From the NCBI RefSeq assembly GCF_003096075.1, contig NZ_CP015449.1, positions 558,001 through 622,000 of the forward strand: a DNA stretch of 64,000 nt. The letters are read 5' to 3'. This document shows, in pieces, positions 35,016 through 43,113 of this stretch; positions within the stretch are counted from its first letter, which is position 1; each line of letters begins with the position of its first letter. The notes under the pieces are model-generated. The model was not told where the DNA came from and did not search any database. It was given only the letters and a program-made list of their open reading frames with translations. The position numbers and the translations under genes are program-made. This DNA comes from Dietzia lutea (GTDB lineage: Bacteria > Actinomycetota > Actinomycetes > Mycobacteriales > Mycobacteriaceae).

Positions 35016-36882
35016 CGGCGTCGAACTGGTCCGAAGGCCGCGCGTGGAAGTAGTGGCTGTCCCGTTCACTCTCGGGTAGATAGATGACGCCGATCGCTCT
35101 CTCGAGTCGCACGTCCCGGAGGGCGTCGGCGACGGTGTCATCGGCCGTCGTGCGGAGGAAGAACGAGTCCTCGCCGATCTCGTGGAACAGTTCCTCGATG
35201 CTGCCGGCGAGGGCCGGGCGGACGATCCTGCGTTCTGCGGTGCCTCCCCACTCTCTCGCGGCGGTGACGGTTCCGTGATGCGTGGTGAGTCCGATGAGGC
35301 GGCACTGGTCTCTGTTCCGCTGCCGGACCAGGTGGCCGAGGGTGAGTTGGCCGCGGGCACCGTATTCGGTGGCATGGGCGTCGCCGACATGGGAGTTGTG
35401 GGCCCACACCACGACGCGCGCCGAGTCGTCATTGTGGCGTTCTAGGTGGTCGATCAGCGCGTCGAGAGTGTCGGCCATGTGACCGTCGCGGAGGTTCCAC
35501 GAACGGACGTTCCCGCGGAACATCGCTCGATAATAGTGCTCCGCGTTCCGGACACTCCACGCGTTCCGCTCGGCGTGGAACTGCTCGTTCTCGGCGTCGA
35601 GGCCGTCGGCCCGCAGATAGTCGATGGCGTGGCGCTGTAGCTCGCGCAGCTGATCGACGACCTCGGTTTCGCAGGATTCCCCGGCGCCGAACGCGGCGGC
35701 GTACCCGTACGCCTGTCCGTCACTGCTCGGGGACCTGTCGAAGCATGCGTAGCGTTCGCGGGCCCGACCCGCCGCGCGGGGGTCGACCCGATCCAGGTAG
35801 TCGATGACCTCGTGCATCGACCGGTGCAGGCTGTAGATGTCGAGTCCGTAGAACCCGGCCGTGGAACCGCCGTCGGCGGCCGCGTCCGCGTTGTGTCGCC
35901 GGAGCCAGGACACGAAGTCGACCATGACCGTGTTGCGCCACATCCAGGCCGGGAACCTCTCGAATCCGCGCAGTGATTGCTCTGCTGTGGAGTCCGGGCC
36001 CTCGTGATGGACGAACCGGTTGATCCGGTAGGCGTCAGGCCAGTCCGCCTCCGCCGCGACCGCCGTGAACCCCATCTCCTCGATGAGGGTGCGGGTGATC
36101 TCCGCGCGGGCGGCGTAGAACTCGTGTGTGCCGTGGGAGCTCTCGCCGATCAACACGATCCGGGCGTCGCCGACGAGGTCGCGGAGGTCAGCCGGGTCGG
36201 GCACTCCCGCCGGGGCGCGTCGGCACGTGGGGCGGACGAGGTCCACGACAGAGCGGAGGTGACGTGCCCGAGCACGGGCCGCATCGCCGGCCGCGGTCGG
36301 TCTGTCGACGAGCGTTCGCACCTCGGCGTCCTCCACCCGGCTGAAGTCCCGGAACGACTCTCCGACCGACCGGAACGGGAACGGCGTCGTGACACAGACG
36401 ACGTCGTCGACCATCGCCGCGAGTTCGCGACAGGTCGATGCGGGCGCGACCGGGACCGCGACGACGATCCGCCTCGGGTGCCGCTGCCGCAGTGCGTTGA
36501 TGGCCGCGACCATGGTGGACCCGGTCGCGAGGCCGTCATCGACCACGATCACGACCTTCCCGGCGACATCGAGCGGCGCCCGGCCGCCCCGATAGGCCGA
36601 CTCCCGACGCGCGAGCTCCCGCGCTTCACGGTCGACGACGTCGTTGACCCGGTCGGGAGCGATGCCGATCTCTCGCACCACGACGGTGTCGAGAGGTGCG
36701 CCCAGGGCGGCCGCCACCTCCCACGCGACGGGCACACCCCCGCGAGCGAGCCCGAGCACCACGACGTCGTCGTCGCGGTAGGCGGTCAGCAGTTCGCCCA
36801 GCGCCCGGCCGGCCTCTCGGCGGTCCTCGAACAGTCGACCCGGGTCGCCTGCCGGTACGTGCGTCGTGCTGGTGGTGTCCAT
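34918..36882 (-). CDS. Phosphoribosyltransferase/erythromycin esterase-family fusion protein
   Basis: A 654-residue two-domain protein. Residues 1-215 are a type I phosphoribosyltransferase: [14 protein letters not shown] near 44-58 and the PRPP loop [15 protein letters not shown] at 110-124. Residues about 240-640 are an erythromycin esterase-family hydrolase: [14 protein letters not shown] (catalytic His region), [24 protein letters not shown]. The fusion occurs in other actinobacteria; its substrate is unknown and macrolide resistance should not be assumed. Compared with relatives I know, about 28 residues containing the PGHEELAMGA-type loop are missing between VVVREIG and IAPDRVN, as if deleted in frame. 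It follows a universal stress gene by 31 bases and is likely cotranscribed. Confidence 0.85.
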   Translation of the reverse strand: MDTTSTTHVPAGDPGRLFEDRREAGRALGELLTAYRDDDVVVLGLARGGVPVAWEVAAALGAPLDTVVVREIGIAPDRVNDVVDREARELARRESAYRGGRAPLDVAGKVVIVVDDGLATGSTMVAAINALRQRHPRRIVVAVPVAPASTCRELAAMVDDVVCVTTPFPFRSVGESFRDFSRVEDAEVRTLVDRPTAAGDAARARARHLRSVVDLVRPTCRRAPAGVPDPADLRDLVGDARIVLIGESSHGTHEFYAARAEITRTLIEEMGFTAVAAEADWPDAYRINRFVHHEGPDSTAEQSLRGFERFPAWMWRNTVMVDFVSWLRRHNADAAADGGSTAGFYGLDIYSLHRSMHEVIDYLDRVDPRAAGRARERYACFDRSPSSDGQAYGYAAAFGAGESCETEVVDQLRELQRHAIDYLRADGLDAENEQFHAERNAWSVRNAEHYYRAMFRGNVRSWNLRDGHMADTLDALIDHLERHNDDSARVVVWAHNSHVGDAHATEYGARGQLTLGHLVRQRNRDQCRLIGLTTHHGTVTAAREWGGTAERRIVRPALAGSIEELFHEIGEDSFFLRTTADDTVADALRDVRLERAIGVIYLPESERDSHYFHARPSDQFDAVIHIDTTRALEPLETTGVWVDGERPETYPTSL

Positions 36883-36913
36883 GGCGTTCTGCGCCGCCTT
36901 CGCGGGTGATCGA

Positions 36914-37768
36914 TCAGGTGGTGGGGCGGATGACCGCGACCGCGCACGGCGCCGTCTGCAGCAGCCGCCGACTGACCGAGCCCAGCAGCAGGCCGGCGAA
37001 ACCGCCGTGGCCCCGCGAGCCGGTGACCAGCAACGACGCGCCGGCCGCTTCGTCAGCGATCGTGACGGCGGGCTCGCCGACGACGAGGATGAGCTCGACT
37101 TTCACGCCCGGGTGGCGGGCCTCGTGCGGGGCGAGGGAGTCGAGGATCTCTTTCTCGTCCTCGGCGATCACGCTCTCGGCCAGCCGGTCGATGTCGAACA
37201 GCGAGGACCCCGGCAGCCGGGGCACCTCAACTGAGTGGACTGCCCGCAGTCCGGTCCCGCGGCGCTCGGCCTCGGCGAACGCGTAGGCGACGGCCGGCTC
37301 GCTGGCCTCCGAGCCGTCGGCGGCCAGCACGACCGGGCCCCCGGTGGGATCCGCGGGCGTGTGCGGCGTGATGACGATGACCGGGCATGTCGCGTGCTCG
37401 ACGACCCCGGCGGACGTCGAACCCATGGCGAAGTCCTCACGCACGGTGAGCCCGCGGCTCCCCACGACGATCGCCGACGCGTCGCGGCCGGCCTCGACCA
37501 GTGCCCCGACGGGGCTGTCGGCGATCACCCGGTAGGTGGTGGGGACCTCGGCGACGAGATCGGCGAGCTGGTCGCGCATGGCGCCCTCGACGTTGGCGCG
37601 GGCGGTGTCGTCGAAGGCGACCACGCGGCCGACGGCGCGGTCGGCCGAGATCACCTCGAGCGGTGTGCCCATCTCGCGGGCCCGGGCGACGGCCCAGGCC
37701 ACGGCTCGACGGGAGTCCTGCGAGCCGTCATAGCCGCACACGATCGGTCCGGTGGCGGTCTCCGTCAT
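36914..37768 (-). CDS. Universal stress protein with two UspA domains
   Basis: A 284-residue tandem Usp protein of the mycobacterial Rv2005c/Rv2623 type. Domain 1 ([17 protein letters not shown] to [21 protein letters not shown]) and domain 2 ([18 protein letters not shown] to [19 protein letters not shown]) each carry the ATP-binding G-x2-G-x9-G-S/T pattern. AGGAGG precedes ATG 37768. It is the first gene of a two-gene unit with the esterase fusion and is divergent from furA, placing it in the stress block. Confidence 0.93.
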   Translation of the reverse strand: MTETATGPIVCGYDGSQDSRRAVAWAVARAREMGTPLEVISADRAVGRVVAFDDTARANVEGAMRDQLADLVAEVPTTYRVIADSPVGALVEAGRDASAIVVGSRGLTVREDFAMGSTSAGVVEHATCPVIVITPHTPADPTGGPVVLAADGSEASEPAVAYAFAEAERRGTGLRAVHSVEVPRLPGSSLFDIDRLAESVIAEDEKEILDSLAPHEARHPGVKVELILVVGEPAVTIADEAAGASLLVTGSRGHGGFAGLLLGSVSRRLLQTAPCAVAVIRPTT

Positions 37769-37817
37769 GGCGTCCTCCTGCGCGTTCTCGGGTCGCCCGC
37801 CAGCCTAGTCGGCCGCC

Positions 37818-37894
37818 GCCCGGCTCCGGCCCACTCCTCGGGCCGCCCGGCCCCGGCCCTCTCCTCGGGCCGCCCGGCACCGGCCGACCACTCG
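37818..37894. repeat. 27-bp tandem repeat, about 2.6 copies
   Basis: Units beginning GCCCGGCTCCGGCCC and GCCCGGCCCCGGCCC at 37818 and 37845, each ending CTCCTCGGGCC, are followed by a partial third at 37872. They lie 50 bases upstream of the universal stress gene start. Confidence 0.75.
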
Positions 37895-37903
37895 AATTGA
37901 GAG

Positions 37904-37948
37904 CATCCCATATGGGATGAGTTCCCTTTTTGGACTAGTTCCAGAAAG
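37904..37948. promoter_or_regulatory. Two palindromes in the usp/furA divergent promoter; probable FurA operator
   Basis: 37904-37919 is the perfect 16-bp palindrome CATCCCATATGGGATG. 37926-37948 is a 23-bp inverted repeat, CTTTTTGGA-CTAGT-TCCAGAAAG, with one mismatch, ending six bases before the furA ATG. In mycobacteria FurA binds a 23-bp A/T-rich site right at its own promoter, so the second palindrome is the likely autoregulatory operator. The first may serve the divergent universal stress gene. Confidence 0.65.
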
Positions 37949-37954
37949 TGGGCT

Positions 37955-38404
37955 ATGGTGAGTGCCATGACGACAGCAGGGGAACAGGGAGCACTGCTCC
38001 GACAAGCCGGATTGAGGGTCACCTCGCCGCGTCTTGCGGTCCTCGACGTCGTCGCCGGTCGTCCCCATATCGCGGCGGAGGACGTCGCCTCCCTCGTCCG
38101 GGAACGACTGGGCGCGGTGTCCACGCAGACCGTCTACGACGCGCTGCGGGTGTGTACCGAGGTCGGTCTCATGCGCCGTATCGAACCCGCCGGCTCGCCG
38201 GCGCGGTACGAGCGACGCACGGGGGACAACCACCATCACCTCGTGTGCCGGCACTGCGGGCGCATCGAGGACGTCGAATGCGCGGTCGGGCACGCGCCCT
38301 GCCTCGCCGCCGACAGTGACCACGGCTTCCGGATCGACGAAGCAGAGGTCAACTACTGGGGCACATGTCCCGAATGTCGGGCGAAGCAGTCCGAGCTCGT
38401 CTAA
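37955..38404 (+). CDS. furA: Fur-family peroxide-type regulator FurA
   Basis: A 149-residue Fur-family metal-dependent repressor. The winged helix covers residues 10-90 (LLRQAGLRVTSPRLAVLDVV, TQTVYDALRVCTEVGLMRRI). HHHLVCRHCGRIEDVEC gives the His-rich metal site and the first Cys pair, and GTCPEC near the end gives the second Cys pair of a structural zinc site. It lies 55 bases before katA in the same direction, the classic FurA-catalase arrangement, and would derepress katA under peroxide. ATG 37955 or 37967 are both possible starts. Confidence 0.93.
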   Translation: MVSAMTTAGEQGALLRQAGLRVTSPRLAVLDVVAGRPHIAAEDVASLVRERLGAVSTQTVYDALRVCTEVGLMRRIEPAGSPARYERRTGDNHHHLVCRHCGRIEDVECAVGHAPCLAADSDHGFRIDEAEVNYWGTCPECRAKQSELV

Positions 38405-38459
38405 GACTGAGACCCAGATCACATCCACTCCACACCTTCCATCCGAGGAGCATCACGAC

Positions 38460-39986
38460 GTGACCGTTCACCCCGCCGACCGCGGCGTTCGCGACTTCCA
38501 GCCCGGTTCGCACACCACCACCGACAGCGGCCAGCCCGTCCCCAACGACGAGTTCAGTGCCCAGGTCGGCCAGCAGGGCCCCCAGCCGATCCACGACTTC
38601 TACCTGATCGAGAAGCTGGCGCACTTCAACCGCGAGAACATCCCCGAGCGGCTGCCCCATGCCAAGGGCTCCGGCGCGTTCGGCGAGTTCGTCACCACCG
38701 AGGACATCTCGGACATCACCTGCGCCGGCCTGTTCCAGAAGGGCGTCAAGACCCCGATGCTGGCCCGCTTCTCCACCGTCGCCGGTGAGAAGGGCAGCCC
38801 GGACACCTGGCGCGACCCGCGTGGCTTCGCGCTCAAGTTCTACACCGAGGAAGGCAACTACGACCTCGTCGGCAACAACACCCCGATCTTCTTCATTCGC
38901 GACGCCATCAAGTTCCCGGACTTCATCCACTCGCAGCGGCGCAAGAACGCCTCCGGCCTGCGTAACCACGCCATGCAGTGGGACTTCTGGACCCTGAGCC
39001 CCGAGTCCACCCACCAGGTCACCTGGCTCATGGGCGACCGCGGCATCCCCAAGACGTGGCGCCACATGGACGGCTTCGGCTCGCACACCTACCAGTTCAT
39101 CAACGCCGAGGGCGTGCGCCACTGGGTCAAGTTCCACTTCAAGACCAACCAGGGCATCGACTTCCTCACCCAGGCCGAGGCCGACAAGCTGGCCGGTGAG
39201 AACGCCGACTACCACCGCGAGGACCTCTACGAGTCCATCAAGAACGGTGACTACCCGTCCTGGGACCTGCACGTGCAGGTCATGCCGGTCGACGAGGCGG
39301 AGACCTACCGCTACAACCCGTTCGATCTGACCAAGACCTGGTCGCAGCGCGACTACCCGCTGCGCAAGGTCGGCACCATGACGCTGAACCGCAACCCGCA
39401 GAACCACCACGCGCAGATCGAGCAGGCCGCGTTCGCGCCGACCAACATCGTCAAGGGCATCGGCTTCTCGCCCGACAAGATGCTGCTCGGCCGCGTCTTC
39501 GCCTACCCGGACATCCAGCGCTACCGCATCGGCGCCAACTACCAGCAGGTCCCGGTCAACCGGCCGCTCTCGCCGGTGAACTCCTACTCCAAGGAGGGCG
39601 CCATGCAGTTCGAGTTCCCGCACCCCGCGCAGGCCGAGTACCACCCCAACACCATCGGTGGCCCGTCCGCCGACGCGTCCAAGGCGTTCGACATCGGCTC
39701 CTGGGACACCAAGGGCTCGGACATCTACCGCGGCGACGTGAGCCCGCACGCCGATGACACCGACCAGGTCCAGGCCGCCATCCTGTACCGCGAGGTCATG
39801 GACGACGCGGCCCGCGAGCGGCTGGCGGCCAACATCGCCGGCCACGTGTCCGCGATCCACCCGGACGAGACCGAGCTGCTCGAGCGCGTCTACGCCTACT
39901 GGGCCGCCGTCGACGAGGGCCTGTGCCAGGCCGTGAAGGCCGGCGTCGAGGCCGGCCCGCGTGGCAACCACCGGCTGCAGGACTGA
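38460..39986 (+). CDS. katA: Monofunctional haem catalase
   Basis: A 508-residue clade-3-size catalase that splits hydrogen peroxide. RLPHAKGSGAFGEF carries the distal catalytic His, NYDLVGNNTPIFFIRD the catalytic Asn, and RVFAYPDIQRYRIGANY the haem-ligand Tyr. GAGGAG lies nine bases before the GTG start at 38460. It follows furA directly and is probably in its transcript or under its control. Length and motifs are complete. Confidence 0.97.
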   Translation: MTVHPADRGVRDFQPGSHTTTDSGQPVPNDEFSAQVGQQGPQPIHDFYLIEKLAHFNRENIPERLPHAKGSGAFGEFVTTEDISDITCAGLFQKGVKTPMLARFSTVAGEKGSPDTWRDPRGFALKFYTEEGNYDLVGNNTPIFFIRDAIKFPDFIHSQRRKNASGLRNHAMQWDFWTLSPESTHQVTWLMGDRGIPKTWRHMDGFGSHTYQFINAEGVRHWVKFHFKTNQGIDFLTQAEADKLAGENADYHREDLYESIKNGDYPSWDLHVQVMPVDEAETYRYNPFDLTKTWSQRDYPLRKVGTMTLNRNPQNHHAQIEQAAFAPTNIVKGIGFSPDKMLLGRVFAYPDIQRYRIGANYQQVPVNRPLSPVNSYSKEGAMQFEFPHPAQAEYHPNTIGGPSADASKAFDIGSWDTKGSDIYRGDVSPHADDTDQVQAAILYREVMDDAARERLAANIAGHVSAIHPDETELLERVYAYWAAVDEGLCQAVKAGVEAGPRGNHRLQD

Positions 39987-40046
39987 CGACAGTCAACAGA
40001 ACGGGCATACTGGGAACGTCCAGTGCACGATCCGATTCACTTCCAC

Positions 40047-40065
40047 GACCCGGGAAAACCGGGTC
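40047..40065 (+). promoter_or_regulatory. Hairpin in the dps leader
   Basis: GACCCGG-GAAAA-CCGGGTC, a 7-bp perfect stem with a GAAAA loop, ends five bases before the ribosome site GGGAG of dps. It may tune transcription from katA into dps or translation of dps. Confidence 0.5.
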
Positions 40066-40076
40066 AGAAGGGAGCC

Positions 40077-40562
40077 ATGATGGCTGCTGATTCGAATGGT
40101 CTGTTCACCTCGTTCGTCCCCGCCGAGGCTCAGGAGGCGGTGACGAACGCCCTGCAGGAGTCGCTCGTCGACCTGATCGACCTGTCGCTCGTCGCCAAGC
40201 AGGCGCACTGGTCGGTCGTCGGCCCGCGCTTCCGGAGCATCCACCTCGCGCTCGACGAGGTCGTGACGGACGCCCGCGCCTTCGTCGACGAGGTGGCCGA
40301 GCGCGCCACCGCCGTCGGCGTAAGCCCGGACGGCCGCTCCGCGACGGTCGCGGCCAACAGCGCGCTCGACGAGGTCTCGGCCGAGTTCACCTCGGACGAC
40401 AAGGTCGTGCTGGTCATGACCGAGGCTCTCGAGGCGGCCATCAAGCGACTGCGGTCGAACATCGGCAAGGTCGGCGACGACCCCGTGACCGAGGACCTGC
40501 TCATCGGCATCAGCGCCCGGCTCGAGCAGTTGCACTGGATGTGGCAGGCCCAGTCGGTCTGA
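40077..40562 (+). CDS. dps: Dps-family ferritin-like DNA-protection protein
   Basis: A 161-residue mini-ferritin. KQAHWSVVGPRFRSIHLALD contains the two His and following acidic residues of the inter-subunit ferroxidase site, and AFVDEVAERA fits helix B. It would oxidise and store iron with peroxide and form 12-mers. The N-terminus is short and lacks a Lys-rich tail; the C-terminus ends EQLHWMWQAQSV. GGGAG precedes ATG 40077. It is located after furA-katA, completing a peroxide-defence block. Confidence 0.94.
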   Translation: MMAADSNGLFTSFVPAEAQEAVTNALQESLVDLIDLSLVAKQAHWSVVGPRFRSIHLALDEVVTDARAFVDEVAERATAVGVSPDGRSATVAANSALDEVSAEFTSDDKVVLVMTEALEAAIKRLRSNIGKVGDDPVTEDLLIGISARLEQLHWMWQAQSV

Positions 40563-40592
40563 TCCGGGTGGCCTGACCCTCCCACCCACGAA

Positions 40593-40660
40593 ATCCGCTA
40601 CTCCGCCTACGGATCCGCGCCCCTCACACGGGTAGCGGATCCCGCGGCGGGGTAGCGGAT
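40593..40660. repeat. 68-bp palindromic element, copy 1
   Basis: Four 9-base boxes: ATCCGCTAC at 40593, a degenerate ATCCGCGCC at 40613, and inverted GTAGCGGAT at 40632 and 40652. Phasing is 20 bases within each pair with a 10-base centre CCTCACACGG. The same layout recurs at 63034-63101. It lies between the convergent dps and kinase-like genes, where it may also terminate transcription. Confidence 0.85.
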
Positions 40661-40719
40661 TTCGTCATTTCGGCCGGGGACGACGACAAGGTGGACTCGT
40701 ACCCCGGCGGCGCCCGGGG

Positions 40720-41781
40720 TCAGCCGGACCGGGCCACCGCCAGCGCGTCGTGGTCGGCGATCGCGCGGCACGACCGGCGCATGAGCACGGTGAACATCTC
40801 GTCGCCGCGGGGCGTGCGCGTCCCGTACATCCACCCGAAGATCCCCAGCACCGGAGTCTGCAGCAGCCCGTAGACGTAGTCGTCCCAACACTCGTCCGCC
40901 GAGTAGCCGGTGACCCCGTGGCCGAGCAGCGCGCGGTGGTACTCCGCGACGATCTCGTGCTCCGCGGACCGGCGGTCGTCCACCGTGAGGCTCGAGCCGA
41001 GGAAGCCGCCCAGGTCCCGCCCGGGAAGGCCCACCGCCAGCGTCTGCCAGTCGCACGCCAGCGAGGGACGGCTCCCGACCGGGTCGACCAGCATGTTGTC
41101 GGCCCGGTAGTCGGCGTGCAGGAGAGCGAACCGCTCGGTCCGCCCGCTGGCCCACCGGGCGATCAGCGGGGCGATCCCGGCCATGATGCGGCGCTCGTCG
41201 TCGTCGAGTCCTCCCCCGAGCTCGGAGAGAAACGCCTCCACCGCCGGCCCGCCGAGCTCCTGCAGGGTGACGTTGTCCTCGACCGACGGCGCCGACAGGC
41301 CCTCGATGCGTCGCAGCTCGGGGTCGCACCACCGCGGCCCGTGCAGGCACGCTAGGTTGGTCGCGCAGTCCACGGCCTGATCGATCGGCAGGCCGGCGAG
41401 CTGGTCGCCCTGGGTCAGCGGGGCCACGTCGTCCAACACGAGCGTGAACTCACCCTCCTGCTCGCCGAGCTCGGCGAACCGCGCCCGCGGGACCCGCACC
41501 GCCACCGTCGGCGCGAGGTCGCGGTAGAACAGCACCTCGCTGCGGTACACGCCGTGCAGCAGCGGGCGCATGCCCTCGTCCGGATTCGGCAGCTTGACGA
41601 AGAGCGTCGGCGGGAGCCCGTCGCCGTCGACGTGCGCGACCACGCAGCACCCGATCTGCCCCGTGCCCACCAGTTCCGTGCGCACCGACCGGACCTCGGT
41701 GCCCAGCGCCTCCGACAGCCACGGCGCCGTCACCTCCTCCGGCGTACAGGCCACCCGGGGGTTCGACGCGACGCTGGTCAT
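40720..41781 (-). CDS. Kinase-fold phosphotransferase (EcKinase/DUF1679-like)
   Basis: A 353-residue small-molecule kinase of the ecdysteroid-kinase-like branch of the APH superfamily. TLFVKLPNPDEG holds the ATP-anchoring Lys, FALLHADYRADNMLVD the catalytic loop (HAD for HGD) and LACDWQTLAVG the metal-binding Asp. It is translationally coupled to the upstream LLM monooxygenase gene (ATGA overlap), suggesting that both act on one substrate, perhaps an alcohol or terpenoid. The substrate is unknown. GAGAGGACC precedes the ATG. Confidence 0.83.
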   Translation of the reverse strand: MTSVASNPRVACTPEEVTAPWLSEALGTEVRSVRTELVGTGQIGCCVVAHVDGDGLPPTLFVKLPNPDEGMRPLLHGVYRSEVLFYRDLAPTVAVRVPRARFAELGEQEGEFTLVLDDVAPLTQGDQLAGLPIDQAVDCATNLACLHGPRWCDPELRRIEGLSAPSVEDNVTLQELGGPAVEAFLSELGGGLDDDERRIMAGIAPLIARWASGRTERFALLHADYRADNMLVDPVGSRPSLACDWQTLAVGLPGRDLGGFLGSSLTVDDRRSAEHEIVAEYHRALLGHGVTGYSADECWDDYVYGLLQTPVLGIFGWMYGTRTPRGDEMFTVLMRRSCRAIADHDALAVARSG

Positions 41782-42995
41782 GACGGCAGGTCCTCTCGGA
41801 GGCAGGCGGTGTCCGGTCGCGCGGTGGCCGGTGACGGCGCACCCGCTCGCGCGGCGGCCGGTGTCGACACGGTCGTTTCCGCCGCGCGACGGTGCGGTCG
41901 GATCCGACCCGGGTTGGCGTCGAGATGGGCGAAGCGGTCGGCGTCCCTCCGCCGCCGCCACTCGGCGAGCACCGGTGCGAGCTCGTCGGGCGTGGAGCCG
42001 TGCAGCACCACCGAGTCCGCGCCGAGCGCGAGCTGCCCGTCGACCCGGTCCGCGCAGTGGGCGGCGGTGCCCACCGCGGCGGTGGCGAGCCACTCGTCGG
42101 GCAGCACGTCGGCCGCGTGGCGCAGCAGGTCGAGGTCGTCGGTCGCGTCGAGCGCACCGGAGTGCGCTGACAGCCGCTCGTCGGCCCGGAACCGCTCGAG
42201 CCCCGCCGGGTCCCACTCGTTGACGCGGACCAGGACGTCGCCGTAACCGGTGAGGTAAGTGGCCAGCCGGCCGACGAGCTTGCGCAGGCGCGCCGCCTCG
42301 TCGAGCGAGTCCTCGATCGTCGCCATTACGGACCAGACGCGGACGCTCGCGGGATCGCGGCCGGCACGCTCGGCCGACTCGCGCACCAGGCGCACGCAGC
42401 GCTCGACCGCCGCATCGGACATGAAGGTGTGCAGCACGACCCCGTCGGCGATCCGCCCGGCCAGCCGCAGCTGGTTGTCGCCCATCGCCATGAGCAGCAC
42501 GGGGATGTCCTCGTCGAACGAGGAGTCCTGCACGAGGTACGGGTAGCTGCCGGCGGGCCCGTCGTGACCGACTACCGCGCCGCCACTCCACAGGGTGCGG
42601 TAGATGCCGATAGCGTCCTCGAGCTGCGCGGACGTCGCGTGCGGCAGGCCCATGATGTCGAAGAGCATCGGGATCCCGCGGCCCAGCCCGAACGCGTAGC
42701 GCCCGCCGGACATGCGGTGCAGCGTGGCGGCCATGGTGGCGGTGACCAGTGGGTGGCGGGTGTTGTGGTTGGTCGCCGCGGTGCCCACGCCGATCCGACT
42801 CGTCGCGGCCACGGCGGCGCCGGCCATCACCGCCGCGTCCTTGAGCGCGAACCGTTCCGAGAGCAGGATCGACCCGAGTCCCAGCTCCTCGGCGCGGGCG
42901 GCCTCGGCGACGAGGTCGGCGGGCGCGGCGCTGTGACCGGCCAGTCCGTAACAGGCGAGCTCGGGCATCAGGTGGTCGGTGGCATCGTGCGGCAT
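41778..42995 (-). CDS. LLM-class F420-dependent oxidoreductase (TIGR03857 type)
   Basis: A 405-residue luciferase-like enzyme, probably using coenzyme F420. LGSILLSERFALKDAAVMAG, NHNTRHPLVTATMAATLHRM and YAFGLGRGIPML are characteristic of the mycobacterial F420-LLM subgroup. I chose ATG 42995 (GAGGG five bases upstream), giving MPHDATDHLMPELACYGLAG. The C-terminus has an added Arg/Ala-rich tail of about 40 residues not usual in the family. It overlaps the kinase-like gene by ATGA, forming a two-gene operon. Confidence 0.83.
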   Translation of the reverse strand: MPHDATDHLMPELACYGLAGHSAAPADLVAEAARAEELGLGSILLSERFALKDAAVMAGAAVAATSRIGVGTAATNHNTRHPLVTATMAATLHRMSGGRYAFGLGRGIPMLFDIMGLPHATSAQLEDAIGIYRTLWSGGAVVGHDGPAGSYPYLVQDSSFDEDIPVLLMAMGDNQLRLAGRIADGVVLHTFMSDAAVERCVRLVRESAERAGRDPASVRVWSVMATIEDSLDEAARLRKLVGRLATYLTGYGDVLVRVNEWDPAGLERFRADERLSAHSGALDATDDLDLLRHAADVLPDEWLATAAVGTAAHCADRVDGQLALGADSVVLHGSTPDELAPVLAEWRRRRDADRFAHLDANPGRIRPHRRAAETTVSTPAAARAGAPSPATARPDTACLREDLPS

Positions 42996-43113
42996 GGGCA
43001 CCCTCTGGCGGCGGACCGTCACCCCGGAACAGGTGATGCAAGTCACACTAGCGGCCGGGCGGGCGTTGCGGTCGGTTCCCGTCACTGACCGTGGGGAGCC
43101 GTGCAGATCGGCG

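Noticed and set aside
34383-35432. 349-codon minus-strand frame downstream of the esterase fusion
   Set aside because: Ser/Thr/Arg/Pro-rich shadow of the fusion gene in another frame, no domain signal.
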